From contig JBBDHG010000063.1 of NCBI GenBank assembly GCA_037951165.1, positions 2,462,501-2,526,500 on the forward strand: a DNA stretch of 64,000 bases, given 5' to 3'. Source of the DNA: Lophius americanus. Taxonomy: Eukaryota; Chordata; Actinopteri; Lophiiformes; Lophiidae. Shown one piece after another: positions 12,339 through 23,901 of this stretch (positions are counted from its first letter, which is position 1; every line of letters starts with the position of its first letter). Under the pieces are notes generated by a model, which made no database searches, was not told the DNA's origin, and saw nothing but the letters and a program-made list of their open reading frames with translations. Made by a program: the position numbers and the translations under genes.

Positions 12339-15300
12339 CTATTTCCCTGCTCTTTTATCAAGTGTTTCGAGGTCATGTCTGGTTGCTGAGGGGCCCTGAG
12401 TGATCTGGTGTCGCTCCAGCAAACACAAGATGTCCTCCGACAACCTTTTAATGTCGCTGTGCGTAACTGGGTGTGCAGCCAAAGCCTTTAGGAGTTCAGT
12501 CACACCCTCTTCCTCTAGCATGATGCTGTATTGCGAAGCTGGAAGATATGAGAGAAGAATCGGGCATGAGAGAGATGGAAACCCACAGCGATCGATACTA
12601 CCGCCGCTTAGTATTCTGGAGAAGCCCTTATGAATGAATAAATGAATCAGAGTCCAAGGTGACGTCTCAAAATGTCTGTATTTGTCTGACAAGCCCATAA
12701 ATTCAAGTTTAGCATACAAAACGGCAAACATAAGATTTGAGAGGCTAAAAAAACATCCTATTTTTAATTGACTGATGGATTAATTCTATCAGCTAACGGG
12801 CTGTAAAACACATGCATTTCTGACCAATGAGATGTGCTGACCTGTGCACATTCATCTACAGTATTTGTGTGTCTTACTGTTTTGACTACAGACCAGCTGT
12901 ATGGCCCACACCGCCCACAGCTGCACCCCTGAGTGCTGACTTGTCTGAAGAAGAGGGCAAAATGGATGGAATGACCTGAAATATTAACACAAGGTCATGA
13001 AAATGTGTACTTAAAACAAACTCTTATTTGTTTAGATCATGAAATTACCAGATACTTTCATGGGTTATCCAGGGAATATAACTGAGGTATCACTCACAAC
13101 AAGTCCTCTTAAGTAGAATTCAGTAGCATTTAAGACATATTTCTGAGATTGCATCAGATTGCATCAGATTGCAAATCCTGATGTGGCATCTCGTCAGAAA
13201 TACCAAAAATTATACATTTCATCAATATTGTGAGAGTTAGACGGTGTTTCAGATCATTCAAACATTAAATGCAATGTATCAGCAAAAACAGGGAAATTGT
13301 AATAAATTACATTAATGACTAAGAAGCCCTATTTATGAGAAACACTCTAAGTAATTATTCTGTAACATGTACGCAAATTGTACAGTACCTGTGTCCTTCT
13401 CACCTGTAGGAGACTATTTCTCGCTCCATTTGAGTCCATGTTATTATGGAGGTGTGCTGCACAGACAGAAAGAACATTTATTGTGAATTTAATAATTTAA
13501 CACATCAGCCAAGAGCTTTGCCTCACACACACCAGTTGCTTCAGGATGTTGCTGAGGAGCTCATCTCCAAGGGTCCAGACCTCTGGTCTGGAGGCGAGTT
13601 GGGCTAGAATCCCCCCGGCAAAGTAACGGACTCCCATATCCACCTGCGGGTCCTGCAGCAGAGAGAGGATGTGCTCCAGCAGCTCCTCCTCCAGCAGCTC
13701 CGCCTGTAAGGTCTCCACCTCAGCTATGTTGTTCTGGAACACAGCGAGAAATGACAGCGGCGATGACAGCGGGAATGATAGTGGATAAATGCAGAAACTA
13801 TTTTACATCAGACTGCATACAGGTGGATTTAAATGTACACCTATGGGTCCTTTACTAAATATTCATGAAAATCATTGACAGAACTCACAAATTCAGATGC
13901 TGCTCGCAAGATTGCAAATTTCAAAATACACGTAATCTGAAAAGACTGCGTCCTATTCAATTTTGAACAGTCTGTGAACATGTGGTGTATAATATGGTAC
14001 ATAATTAAAAAAAATACTGAAAATTTAAATAATGGCAATCACACGCACACGCACACACACACACAACCCACCAGGAGGCCAAGGATCTTTTGCTGGATGG
14101 ATGGTTCACCAAAGTAAGACTGCAACATGAAAAGATAAAAGTATAAGGAGAAATGGATAGATGATACACGTATTTTTTAATAATAATAATAATAATTTAC
14201 TCTCTATTAATCACAGAGTCGTACACAGGACACCATAATGTCATTATTTCCCTGCATTTGACCCATCCCTAAGGGAGCCGTGGGCGACCCCTCGGAAGGG
14301 CCCTCAAGCCACTGCGATACAGTCGCCCTTTTTGGGAATAGCTTTGTAAATCCTCACATATTATGCCTTTAATGTGTCTATCAGTGTGTATTTTGTGTGA
14401 AATTTGTGGGTCCTCTGTACCTCCAGAACCTCTTTGAACAGCTCCAGGCCCTGGCACTCGATGAAATTGCGAGAGGCAGAGGGCAACTCATCTGTCAGGT
14501 TCCACAAAGCACTCAGGGCAAACTTGAGAGTGGAGTTCACCACTCCCACCATGGCTATCTGCTGCACGATGGCCAGCAGCTGCTGCAAGACAGAAGGACA
14601 GATAAGGACGTAAGATAAGATAAGGAGCGTAAGACAGCTAGGAAAGTCATGTGTGTACCTCCATTTCTGGATATGAAGGGAATAAACATACAGAATTGGG
14701 TTCAACTGTTTGGATTTAATGGTTTCCATATTAGCAATAAGCAGAGACTACCGAATCATAAAACCTTAATTACACACACAAAGAGAGAAAATGATTGATT
14801 GGTTGAATAATGGAGTAACCGTAAACCGAGAAGGATGAGATCGTGAAGCAACAGGTTGCCACTGACATGTAATAGAAGACTGGGTAGGTCATGGAAAATA
14901 AAAGGACATGAAAAAAACACAGACAGGCAAAGAGAACTGGAAACTCACTCATGCAGATCTTGTGCTAAGCAGGGGATGTTGGGTAATTTGGAAACTAAAT
15001 ATTCCAAAACCGTTAATGTACCTTCACAATAAAGACGTCGGTGCCGAGCCGAGCCGTCTCCTCTGTGGACAGCTGCAGATAAAACCGACAGATGAGAGCT
15101 GGTTTGATTTACAACCACAATTTGGTTATAGTTGCGTTTTCATTGCACACAGACATCGATTGCACTTCAGTGGACTGGTGGAGGTGCCATGTGGATCTTA
15201 ACAAGTGTAACTGACAGGTGTGGGACTATTTTTCCTGCAACGAGCAGTTTCCTGACCTTGGCTACCAGAACGGAGATGACAGTCACAGCCATCCTCTGAA

Positions 15301-18300
15301 GGGTGGGATGCCCATTGTTGCTCAGCCACTTGATCACCAGCATGGACGCTAAATACCTGCACCAGGTTCACAGCATGGATATAAGAACACGGTACTACAA
15401 AAACAAATCAGCCATATACAGACATCATTGGAAAAATCTGAGTCCAGGTCTGCACTTTTGCACGTGGAGGGACTGTTTGTTTTGGTGCGTGTATCTCAAG
15501 AAAAAACATATTTTAGCTGGATTGCAATACGTAGGAAAACACAGCAGTGCCATTCACTGAGTGCACTGATTATTTTGGCCAATCGCATGGCCACGTGCTC
15601 ATAACAACGAGAAAGCAAACTAACTTGTCAAAAGGGACATCCTCAAGGATGTAGTCACTGCAGAGCGCCAGCAGGCAGTTCTTCTGCACCTGGAGAGATG
15701 GAAAACGTTAATGAGATGATGTGAAGGTGCAACTATGAGACCTAATGTTAGTCTTAACTGAGTGAGCAGCCACAAATTATGTGGAAGAGTTGGTGCTGCA
15801 AAACAATTCTTCAAATATGAGGTGAGGACCGGATGAGTGAGAATCCAGCTGGTAGCAATAGAGTGGGAAAATTAAAACACCGGGTACATTCCCTGACCTG
15901 CTGGTGTTCGGGGAAGGTCTTCATGGTGTGCAGCACCTGGGTGACTGCAGAGCTGAGCAGGCTGATGGGCATGGCCTCCGCCCGGTCCTGAGTGGTCAGG
16001 CTGAACACACATGCTGTGGCCACTGAGTGGACCTGAAGGGAGGCGGGGTGGTCCCGCATCGCACCCAGCACCAGCTACAGGAAACATCAAGCTCAGTCAC
16101 GGAGAACAACTCTAAGAAGGCGTAGGAATGACTGTAGCGCTCTATCAGGAGATCCTCTCTCCGATCTAATATAAACACAGTAATTATAACATCATAACTT
16201 AACGTCAGTGGTTTAATATGTTCAGCCTCAGCTAGAAAACCCACTTCTTACAAAGGAACACACATTCTAAAAATCAATATATATCATTGACCTTTAGGTG
16301 AAGTTAATTCTTTTACATTGTAAACATTGAACTTGAAAAAATTCAAATACTATTTGCAATTAGTTAATTCACTGAGGGAAAAATAATAAGCACCTATCAG
16401 CCATAACATTTTAACCACATGGCTTATTTTGTATAAGTCTCCATTTGTTCAGACATTTATTCTTTCAAAACCAGCATTAACCTTTTTCAGCATTGTTTTG
16501 TTGCAGTAGCTCTTCTTTGAGATTGTACACCACGTGGGTGACCTGCCCATTGATGCAGGTGGGCTAGCCTTTGCTCCCCTTCTGCATCAATGAGCCTTGG
16601 GGGGGATGGGCCTGTCATCAGCTCACCAGTTGCCCACCCTAAGACCACTCTTTGGCAGGCAGTAACCACTGCAGATCAGGAACACCCAGTAAGTACTACA
16701 GTTTCTGAGAGGCTCTGATTGAGTCATCAAGCCATCACATTTGGCCTATTGTTTAAGTCGCTCAGATCCTTATGCTTGACAATCTTCCTGATTCTAACAC
16801 ATCTACCTCAAGGATAAAATGTTCACCTAATTTTCCCTTTCAGTTGTTATAATGTTATGGCTGATCATAGTTTATGAATGACAGTTGTTTGTTAGTTTGG
16901 ATTTCTGTGCTTATACTGTACATGATTGTTTTTTTTGGATACCGTGATGTCAGCAAACATACTTGTAAGTTAAAAGTATGACATCTCATCCTGCAGGGAA
17001 TACGTTGATCCATCGAGTGAAACGATGATAAAACCTCATGGAAATTCTTATTTAATTACCTGAACACACACAATTATTTATGTATAATCAGCTTCCTTTT
17101 TTTTGTTGTCTTATTATCATAGCTTGGCTACCATTCACATCTTTTTCAAAAACACAGCATTCAGGGAGGTAATTGCTGACATCTGGGAATATTATGCCAC
17201 TGCTTAAGAAAAAAGTCCCAGGTTGGCAAGAAATACGAGCGGTCATATGATCCCTACGGATTTGCCCAATCCCCCAGGCTTACCCACATTACATGGAAGA
17301 GAAAAACAAAAGTGAAGGGGAAAAAATAGCACCCAAACTGTCATTTCCAAGCATCAATCACAGTTTACGTAGTGACATCGTGACTTCACTTTTTCCCCAC
17401 TCACTTTTCCTATATTCAACGAGGGATTGTAAAGTTACTTTCGTGCTCACCTTCAGTCTGATCTAAACTTGTTAGACATTGCTTTGGACATTTTATCAGT
17501 GGTCTAGGTCGAACGTACTTTTATGCATAATCGTTTCATAGAAACAACAGCAGACATGGAGAAAACAAAACGTGTAACCTAGTCATAAATCATAGTTATG
17601 CTTCAAAGGGGAAACACAATCTTCACAGTGGTACCTTTAAAATATCTGGTCGTGGCCTGTCAATGTCGGTGACTAAATTGTAGAGCTGGATGAGGGCCTC
17701 TCGTATGAAACACTCACGGTCTTTGTACCGTCTCAGGGCCTCGCACACCTGGTTCTCATTAGCCCCTCCAGTTACCTGAGCAAACGCAGCACATTAGCGC
17801 TGAAAGAGGGACGGGAAATGCAGTGGATGTATTCAGTAAGCATGCAAACTCAAGAGCTTAAAGTCAAAGGAAAACGAGGCCCACGCTGTCATCCCCAACT
17901 GCAAGGGTACATCCCCATAAAAGCCCCCAATATCCTGCGTTGTTCCCCAATTGAACTTCTGAAATTAAACGTGACTCATTAATTAACTGATAAAGTCCAT
18001 ATTGACTCGACTTAACTAAGTCTATGAAGTCAGCAATATGCTCTGATGTAAGATCCCATAGTGACTCAATATAAAGATAAATAAAACATTTTTACACATC
18101 ATACCCCTACATCATGGGGTATGATGTGGTTGGGAAGTAACGGTCCAAAAAATGTTATTTTCAAAAAAAGAAGCCCCCCTTAGTGAGTGAAATATGAATA
18201 ATTACAGTAAAATAAGACAAAAGTAAGTTATATCTACGTGCGGTTTGTATGAAGTAAATTTAAATTAAATCGTACCAAGAGGTATAAAATTTACGTTCAG

Positions 18301-21300
18301 AAACAGATTTTATTTTGTAAAAGGGCTCCCCCGGTGAGGTAAATATGGACTATTAGAGTAAAATTTGATATACACAAGATAGATCTTGTGATTCATATGT
18401 CCCAAATGAAGACTTAACAGACAAACAGTTGAGAAAACTGTTGGAGCTAAAGCTGCACCTAGTGGTGGAAATAAGAAACTGACCTTTCCCAAAATCAATC
18501 CAATTATTCATTGCCCTCCTTGGTTTATGGGGGTATAACATTTGAAAATGACACATGAAACTCTTTTTGAGTTATTGTGGGAACACAAAGGATCTACAGC
18601 GGTGGCAGCGATGATGACAATTCCATAATATTCCCGACTTCCGCGATATAACACGAAACTTTGGCTAGAGTCAAACTCGTACGTTCACCTGAAACATTAC
18701 CTGACATGACACAAACCATAGTAAGACAACAGCTCTGTCACAGGATCTTACTTTCAGATTTTTCTGTGAGGATAGGACTTCACAGGAGCTAGCGCCCGTG
18801 GCTAACAGGCCAAAAAACACAAGTCCACTCCTAGCCTCCACAAACGCTCTGACCGTCGCCTCAGTGATTCTCTTCCGTCCAGAGATATCTAGGGAAACAA
18901 GGGAAGGAAGGACCTGAGGACTTCCCTCCAAAAGACGTTGCACTGTCTCTTCCCCATCTGATCCGTCACTGTTTTCAACAGAATGGTCCTCCGAAAAGTC
19001 CAGATGCCTGAGAGCTTGAAGCTGGCTGAGGACAGAGATCAGTCTAGCTGGACACATATCCAGTGTTCGCAGTCGGTGGGCTACCAAAGATCTCAAAGTG
19101 TTCTTACAATCAATGAGAGGAGTAAGATTTGAGACGGCACTGCAGGAGATATCCAGGCTCTCCAGCTGAGGGAGGGAGCAGACATCCTCAAGCACTACGT
19201 CAGTCAGGTCTGTGCAGCCAAGGTTGAGAGTTCTCAATCCCTGCAGGGAGCTGAAGCCAACACGGCTCACTCCATCCTCCCCAAGGGTCTCCCAATCCAG
19301 ATTAAGCCCATTCAGGGACAGCCTCTGCAAGCTGGATCTGCACTCAGCATTGGAGGCCAGGCCTGAGATGATGTTAGCTCCAGTGAGGCCTCCAGAAACC
19401 CAGGACGCATCTAATTCCTTGAGTCGGTGAGGGCAGAGGGCCAAGAGAAAAGCTTCTGCGGACACTGGACTGCAGCGGATGGAGGCCCGGCGCAGGCGAA
19501 GCAATTTGCAGTTTCGGAAAATCCCAAGAGTTCTGTCATTCAGTTTCCCTGGTTGGGAGAAGAACACAGACATTGTAGGAAAATCTGCATCAGTCCAACC
19601 ATATTTGAGTTTGTGAAATAGACTTCCCACTATTTCAGACTGGCACAGCACATAGAAATAAATCATATGATGATAGGCCACAGTAAGTTAATAATAACTA
19701 TTTCTGACGCAAAAAAAATTATGATGATCATCAAAATGTAATACGGTAGTTACTTTTATCATGGAGTGTGATTTTTGTCCCTTTTCTACAAATTGCTGTA
19801 CTAATTATTTAAATTATTGCCACTTGGTTGCTGCTGTGTATCTTTTCCAGTCCTCCTGACCTACCTTTACTAGCCATCTTAAACATTAACTGGTCGGCCA
19901 CCTCCTGAGGGAAGAGTGGGGCCAAGCTGAAGCACATGGAGCCATCTGCTCGCCTGCTGCACAGAGTGTCGAGGCCGCAGCACACCTGAGACAAGCAGAG
20001 GTCGAATAAGTTCTCTGGGCCCTCGGAATCCTGCAACACAGCAATGGATACCAAACATGAAGATGGAGGTAGAAGCAGAGTGGCTGTCATTTAAAGGCTC
20101 CATTCACCTAAGCTACAGAGTAAACATTACATTATTAGTTGTTATGGAAATGAAAATATTTTACTTTCTTTGCCCGCCTCGTTTCTGACGTCTTTCATCA
20201 TGTTATAAGTGGCGAACGATGAGGATGAGAATGATGTGGTCATTGTTCTGTCTGAAGGGCAAGATAGACTGACCTGGCCCTGACATTGTAAGCATATAAT
20301 GATCCTGCTGGATCTGAATGGCAAAATTCTGGGATGAAACTTGCACCTGAGCATGTGGGCTTCTCTATTAGAACAGATCTGTTTGTAATGAACCCATATA
20401 TCTAAGACAGACAAGTCAGACACCTTGTGTTGATTCCTTTTCATGAAATGATCAGAAGATAAGATTTTTCTTCATCACTAGTCAAAATGGCTGAAACAAC
20501 ATGAAGTTATGTGGTTGGTATTCAGGGGTGCAGCATTTATCTGTTGTACCCCGGCAAAATCTCACACGCCAGTTTCAAGAAGCTTCAGTACTTGGCACTG
20601 AATAAAATCGGAAAATATCCCAAAAAGGTCAGGGATAAAATGGAATCGTCATTGTCACCATCATGTCTGCAGTAAGATACTCACTGTGAAAGGAATAACT
20701 CAAAAACTGTTTAATGGATCATTTTAAAATTTGATACCCATGTAGCTCTTATTTGTTTGGTTTTAAGAAAGATCGGTGGATTAGGTCCGCCACGAGGGGT
20801 TGGCTTTATTTCCAAATAGTTTCGAGCCATAATTTTTCAACCGTTGGTCTGATTATGTCCAAATTTGGTCTATATGAATCATCTGCAGAAAATGTATCTT
20901 TAATACTATATATTTTACTCTAAAAGTTCATATTTTAATCACTAGGGGGAGCTTTTTACACAAAACTGTTTGTAGGACAACTGTTGAAATCCCAGGAGAT
21001 TTATTTTGTACGAGAGATACGGAGAGATTGGTTGTATTTTTCTGACACTGGGAGGACATTTATCTCAGAAAGTTTATGGAGCATAAATTATCAAGCATTG
21101 GTCCGATTTTATCCAAGTTAGGCGCATAGGAATCCACTCGACGAGATCTATCTCGTTTATATCATATTTTACGCTATTAGTTCATATTCTACTCAACCTC
21201 GGGAAGCTTTCTTTTACTTACAGTATGGAAATAATTTCACATGAAATTTGAGGAGTTCAATCAGGGGAATGACTTGTACAACACAGGGGATTGAGGACTT

Positions 21301-21885
21301 TGAGACTAGTTCATTCTATTTAATCTTGGTGATTAAAGGCCTAGTAAATGTAAAGGCAAAATGTATTTTTGGAGGTTAAACACTTAAAAATGTTTAACCT
21401 CCTGTCTAAAATGTATTTTACACAGGATGCTAGCTGTATTTTACAACGAAAATCTTATTAATTTCTTCTGGGCCTTTAAAATGCACAAAACCCAAGGAAC
21501 GCACCTGCTTTTTAGACTTTTTATGACGTGTCTTGGACATTTTCTAAGGTTATGGTTTATTACTTGTTCACATTAAATGTATTTCTGAAGCGCACTCATT
21601 CCCTGATCGTTGTCTCACAGGCTTCTTCCTCCGGTGGCTCAACGGCTCCTCACCTGACACAAGATCTCTTACGACTCTGAGTCTAAATTTAACCGTTGCA
21701 CACATAAGTAAAGCCCCCTTAAATCACCTAATCCAACCGTTTCTCAATGGCAGAGTTAACAGAAGTAAGTCCTTGCAACTTCTGCTGCAGGATGTAGCAC
21801 TTGGGAGCGTAAACACGCTTTGTGATAGGGAAAAGAAAACATTGGCAGCATGTTGGTTAGAAAGAGACCAGCTCAAACTCACCAT
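12339..21885 (-). CDS. zyg11: ZYG11 family CUL2 substrate receptor
   Basis: Substrate-recognition subunit of a cullin-2 RING E3 ligase. In human ZYG11B it binds N-terminal glycine degrons. Coding exons: 21885-21883, 20030-19865, 19548-18752, 17775-17635, 16074-15898, 15689-15625, 15356-15257, 15072-15022, 14582-14421, 14119-14072, 13733-13533, 13456-13404, 12975-12890, 12538-12339. All phases agree and sum to 749 residues, near the 744 of human ZYG11B. Order: N-terminal segment with FPQEVADQLMFKMA, leucine-rich repeats (LESLDISCSAV, LPSLVSLDISGRK), then an armadillo-like C-terminal half. LWNLTDE and NNIAEV hold the Trp, Asn, Asp and Asn/Glu positions I recall as lining the glycine pocket. Exon 1 supplies only the initiator Met, next to a gtgagt donor, with an in-frame TAA eight codons upstream. 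The protein is clearly diverged from ZYG11B; whether it is the A or B type is open. The penultimate exon uses a weaker donor (gtagtc), chosen because it keeps frame. Confidence 0.95.
13148..13175. repeat. short 10-bp tandem repeat
   Basis: About 2.7 copies of a 10-bp unit (CAGATTGCAT type) lie in an intron of zyg11. It is too short to suggest function. Confidence 0.7.
14041..14065. repeat. (CA)n microsatellite in a zyg11 intron
   Basis: A short run of CA dinucleotides with two CG interruptions at its left end. On the coding strand it is GT-rich and begins a few bases inside the donor site of the exon ending at 14072. Confidence 0.85.
16393..16868. mobile_element. Tc1-like non-autonomous element, copy 1
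   Basis: Imperfect terminal inverted repeats: the left end has CTATCAGCCATAACATTTTA (16394 on) and the right end has TAATGTTATGGCTGATCATA (16850-16869). The interior of about 430 bp is non-coding. It aligns by eye with the element at 27314-27842, for example at CAGATCAGGAACA versus CAGACCAGGAACA and GATAAAATGTTCAC versus GACAAAATGTTCAC. It lies in the zyg11 intron between the exons 17775-17635 and 16074-15898. The family resembles the small fish elements ending in CAGCCATAACATTAAAACCAC. Confidence 0.8.
18130..18615 (+). repeat. R1 dispersed repeat, second copy
   Basis: It shares with 9020-9720 the string CCCCTTAGTGAGTGAAATATGA, trimmed here to the block CTTAGTGAGTGAAATATGA, the phrase CTATTAGAGTAAAAT, and the 3' part (ACCTAGTGGTGGAAAT, then CTGACCTTTCCCAAAATCAA). 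It lies in the zyg11 intron between the exons 19548-18752 and 17775-17635. The 3' end, near a GGTGGCAGCG block, resembles the end of the copy at 61440-61720. Confidence 0.65.
20640..21250 (-). repeat. R1 dispersed repeat, inverted copy
   Basis: The reverse complement carries the R1 hallmarks: CTCCCCCTAGTGATTAAAAT, GAACTTTTAGAGTAAAATAT and AATCAGACCAACGGTTGAAA. Two units of about 150 bp are visible (hallmarks near 20935 and 21200 on the + strand). It lies in the first intron of zyg11. Confidence 0.65.
21371..21402. repeat. 11-bp inverted repeat with 10-nt loop
   Basis: GGAGGTTAAAC at 21371-21381 is the reverse complement of GTTTAACCTCC at 21392-21402. It lies in the first intron of zyg11 and has no known function. 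Confidence 0.85.
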
Positions 21886-22059
21886 GTTTGAAGAGTTAAA
21901 AGACGACAGTTAAAAAACTGTAACGCTTCAGCAATTCCTTAACGTTAATATATCCATATTTTAATGTTTTCTTCTGTTTGAATCCGAGAAATTTATGAAA
22001 TCGTCTGTTTTGTTGACAGAAGCAGCAGTTGACGATTGAGTAGCAACTGTCACCGGATC

Positions 22060-22102
22060 ACGCTTCCTATTGGTCAGACGACATGACGTCACGGCCACCA
22101 AT
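22060..22102 (-). promoter_or_regulatory. probable zyg11 promoter elements
   Basis: About 175-220 bp upstream of the zyg11 start codon there is an inverted CCAAT box (ATTGG at 22069-22073, giving CCAAT on the coding strand) and a perfect cAMP response element TGACGTCA at 22084-22091. A + strand CCAAT at 22098-22102 follows. Spacing and order fit a housekeeping CCAAT/CRE promoter without a TATA box. The transcription start is not visible in the sequence. Confidence 0.55.
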
Positions 22103-22289
22103 TCACCCATTTAATGTCTTTATAATGTGGGAGGAAGCCAGATCAAAGATTGTTATAGCGATTATAAGATGTCACTTTCCAAGTTTGTAAAAAGAAAATC
22201 GGAATTTATATATGGAGACTCAACTACCAGCATCGATGTAGGCAGACTCACCAGGGGCAAGGGGCAAAAATTTAAAGTGGTCACCAAAA

Positions 22290-22375
22290 GCAGGTACACT
22301 GAAGCTATGTTCAGACTGCCAACCCTAATGCTCAGTTCCGATTCTTTCTTTTATGGTATTTTTTGTGTGTTTACT
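22290..22375 (+). repeat. fragment of a dispersed repeat shared with 44004-44345
   Basis: The string around GTTCAGACTGCCAACCCTAA and GCTCAGTTCCGATTCTTTCT matches GTTCACACTGCCAGTTTTAA and GCTCAATTCCAATTTTTTCT at 44028-44055. It is probably a piece of the same non-autonomous DNA element. A 117-codon ORF that spans this fragment (22127-22480) is therefore unlikely to be a gene. Confidence 0.6.
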
Positions 22376-22489
22376 TTTAAAAGGTGGCCAATGTCAGACA
22401 TCAGACCCTCAACCGACCCACATGTACAGGAGATCAATAACAAAGACGTCCAACGCAGCATTTTGATAATATGGAAATAAAATGGAAGC

Positions 22490-22800
22490 CACTAAAGATT
22501 TTTAAACCATTCTTGTTTATAGTTTGATGGATTATTTTCAAATTGTATTACCCCATAGACATTAGTGCGAGGAAGGACTGTATTCATTTGGGGGAGAGTT
22601 GGTTGTATATTTCATACACTAGGGGGAGTTTTACCTCCAAAAGTTTTTGGCCCATAATTTCTCAACCATTAATCGGATTTAGCGAGTCGAGGAGCTCAGT
22701 CTTGTTTATTTCCTTTTTTTATTCATATTTTACTCTAATATTTCAGATTGTTCTCAACTGCGGGGAGCATTTTTACTGAAAATACTGTGGAATTAAGTAT
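22490..22800 (-). repeat. R1 dispersed repeat, inverted copy
   Basis: The reverse complement contains AAACTCCCCCTAGTG, the AAATTATGGGCCAAAA segment and ATATTAGAGTAAAATATGA, in the same order as in the other R1 copies. It lies immediately upstream of the zyg11 promoter region and is in the same orientation as the copy at 20640-21250. Confidence 0.6.
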
Positions 22801-22980
22801 GTTGGGTCCTTCTGGATTATCTTTGGACCACTTAGTTGTACTGGAAATGTAGATAAATATATCCAGGCACAGGCTGAATTAGCACAACATATGTTCTTCC
22901 AATTTGATTCATATGGAATGCTTCAATTGCATTAAATGCATCCACCATAGGAGAAACACACTTTCAATCACTTAAACACA

Positions 22981-23161
<181 letters not shown>

Positions 23162-23866
23162 TTTTGTAGCTTATGAATGTCTTGCCTCAATTGCTCATAA
23201 GCAAATCTGTCCTCCCACATGCTGAAGTACTTCTCCCACGCAGAGAATCCCTCTGCATTAAAGCTTAAACTTCCTCCTCAATCCAAAACATTTGGCTGAA
23301 GGGCTCGTTCTTTCTGTCTGCAAAACCCTCTGCACGTTGTCCTCATAACCAAATAAACACAGCTGCCAATGGCTCTCGGAAGAGAAACATACTCGAACCG
23401 GCGTACAAGAGAATCACTCACATGTAAAAGAGACCCTCCAGGAAACAGCGATGTTAGGAGGAGTTACATGAATAATGCTGAATAATGCTGAATGAAGAAT
23501 ACATGACATGAATAAAGAACACGTTTCTGCATTCCATTAACCTCTACAAGACAAGTAGAATATGTGGTGAGCTGAATAAGAGCGTTTGAGAGTGAACTGA
23601 TGAAAGCTAGATTTACATTGAATATTGGTGACTCCCAACCAGTTTGATTCACCACTTTTTTGAATTTCTTTTTTAGTTTTTCATCTGTGGTGAAACCTTT
23701 AACATCAGAGGAAGAGGGCAGGGCCAAGTCCTCTCTCTGCTCAAACTACAGAAAAAGTCACACCATCAGCCTCCCTCTTTCTGCATGGACCACCCTCTAC
23801 TGTTTTCCTACTGGTTCGTGTTTGTCAGCTGCATGCAGGTCTACATTCTCAATGAGAGCGAAGACG

Positions 23867-23867
<1 letters not shown>

Positions 23868-23900
<33 letters not shown>

Positions 23901-23901
23901 A
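23868..23901. repeat. (GA)n microsatellite
   Basis: GA dinucleotides with one AA interruption near 23884. A polypurine tract of this kind is common and has no assigned role here. Confidence 0.9.

Noticed and set aside
18671..19681. 336-codon minus-strand ORF taken as a complete LRR gene
   Set aside because: Only 19548-18752 is exon. The N-terminal residues up to FFSQP are intron, and the last residues after NLK run past a gtaaga donor.
22127..22480. 117-codon ORF just upstream of the zyg11 promoter
   Set aside because: Part of it is homologous to a dispersed repeat also present at 44004-44345, and it has no recognisable domain.
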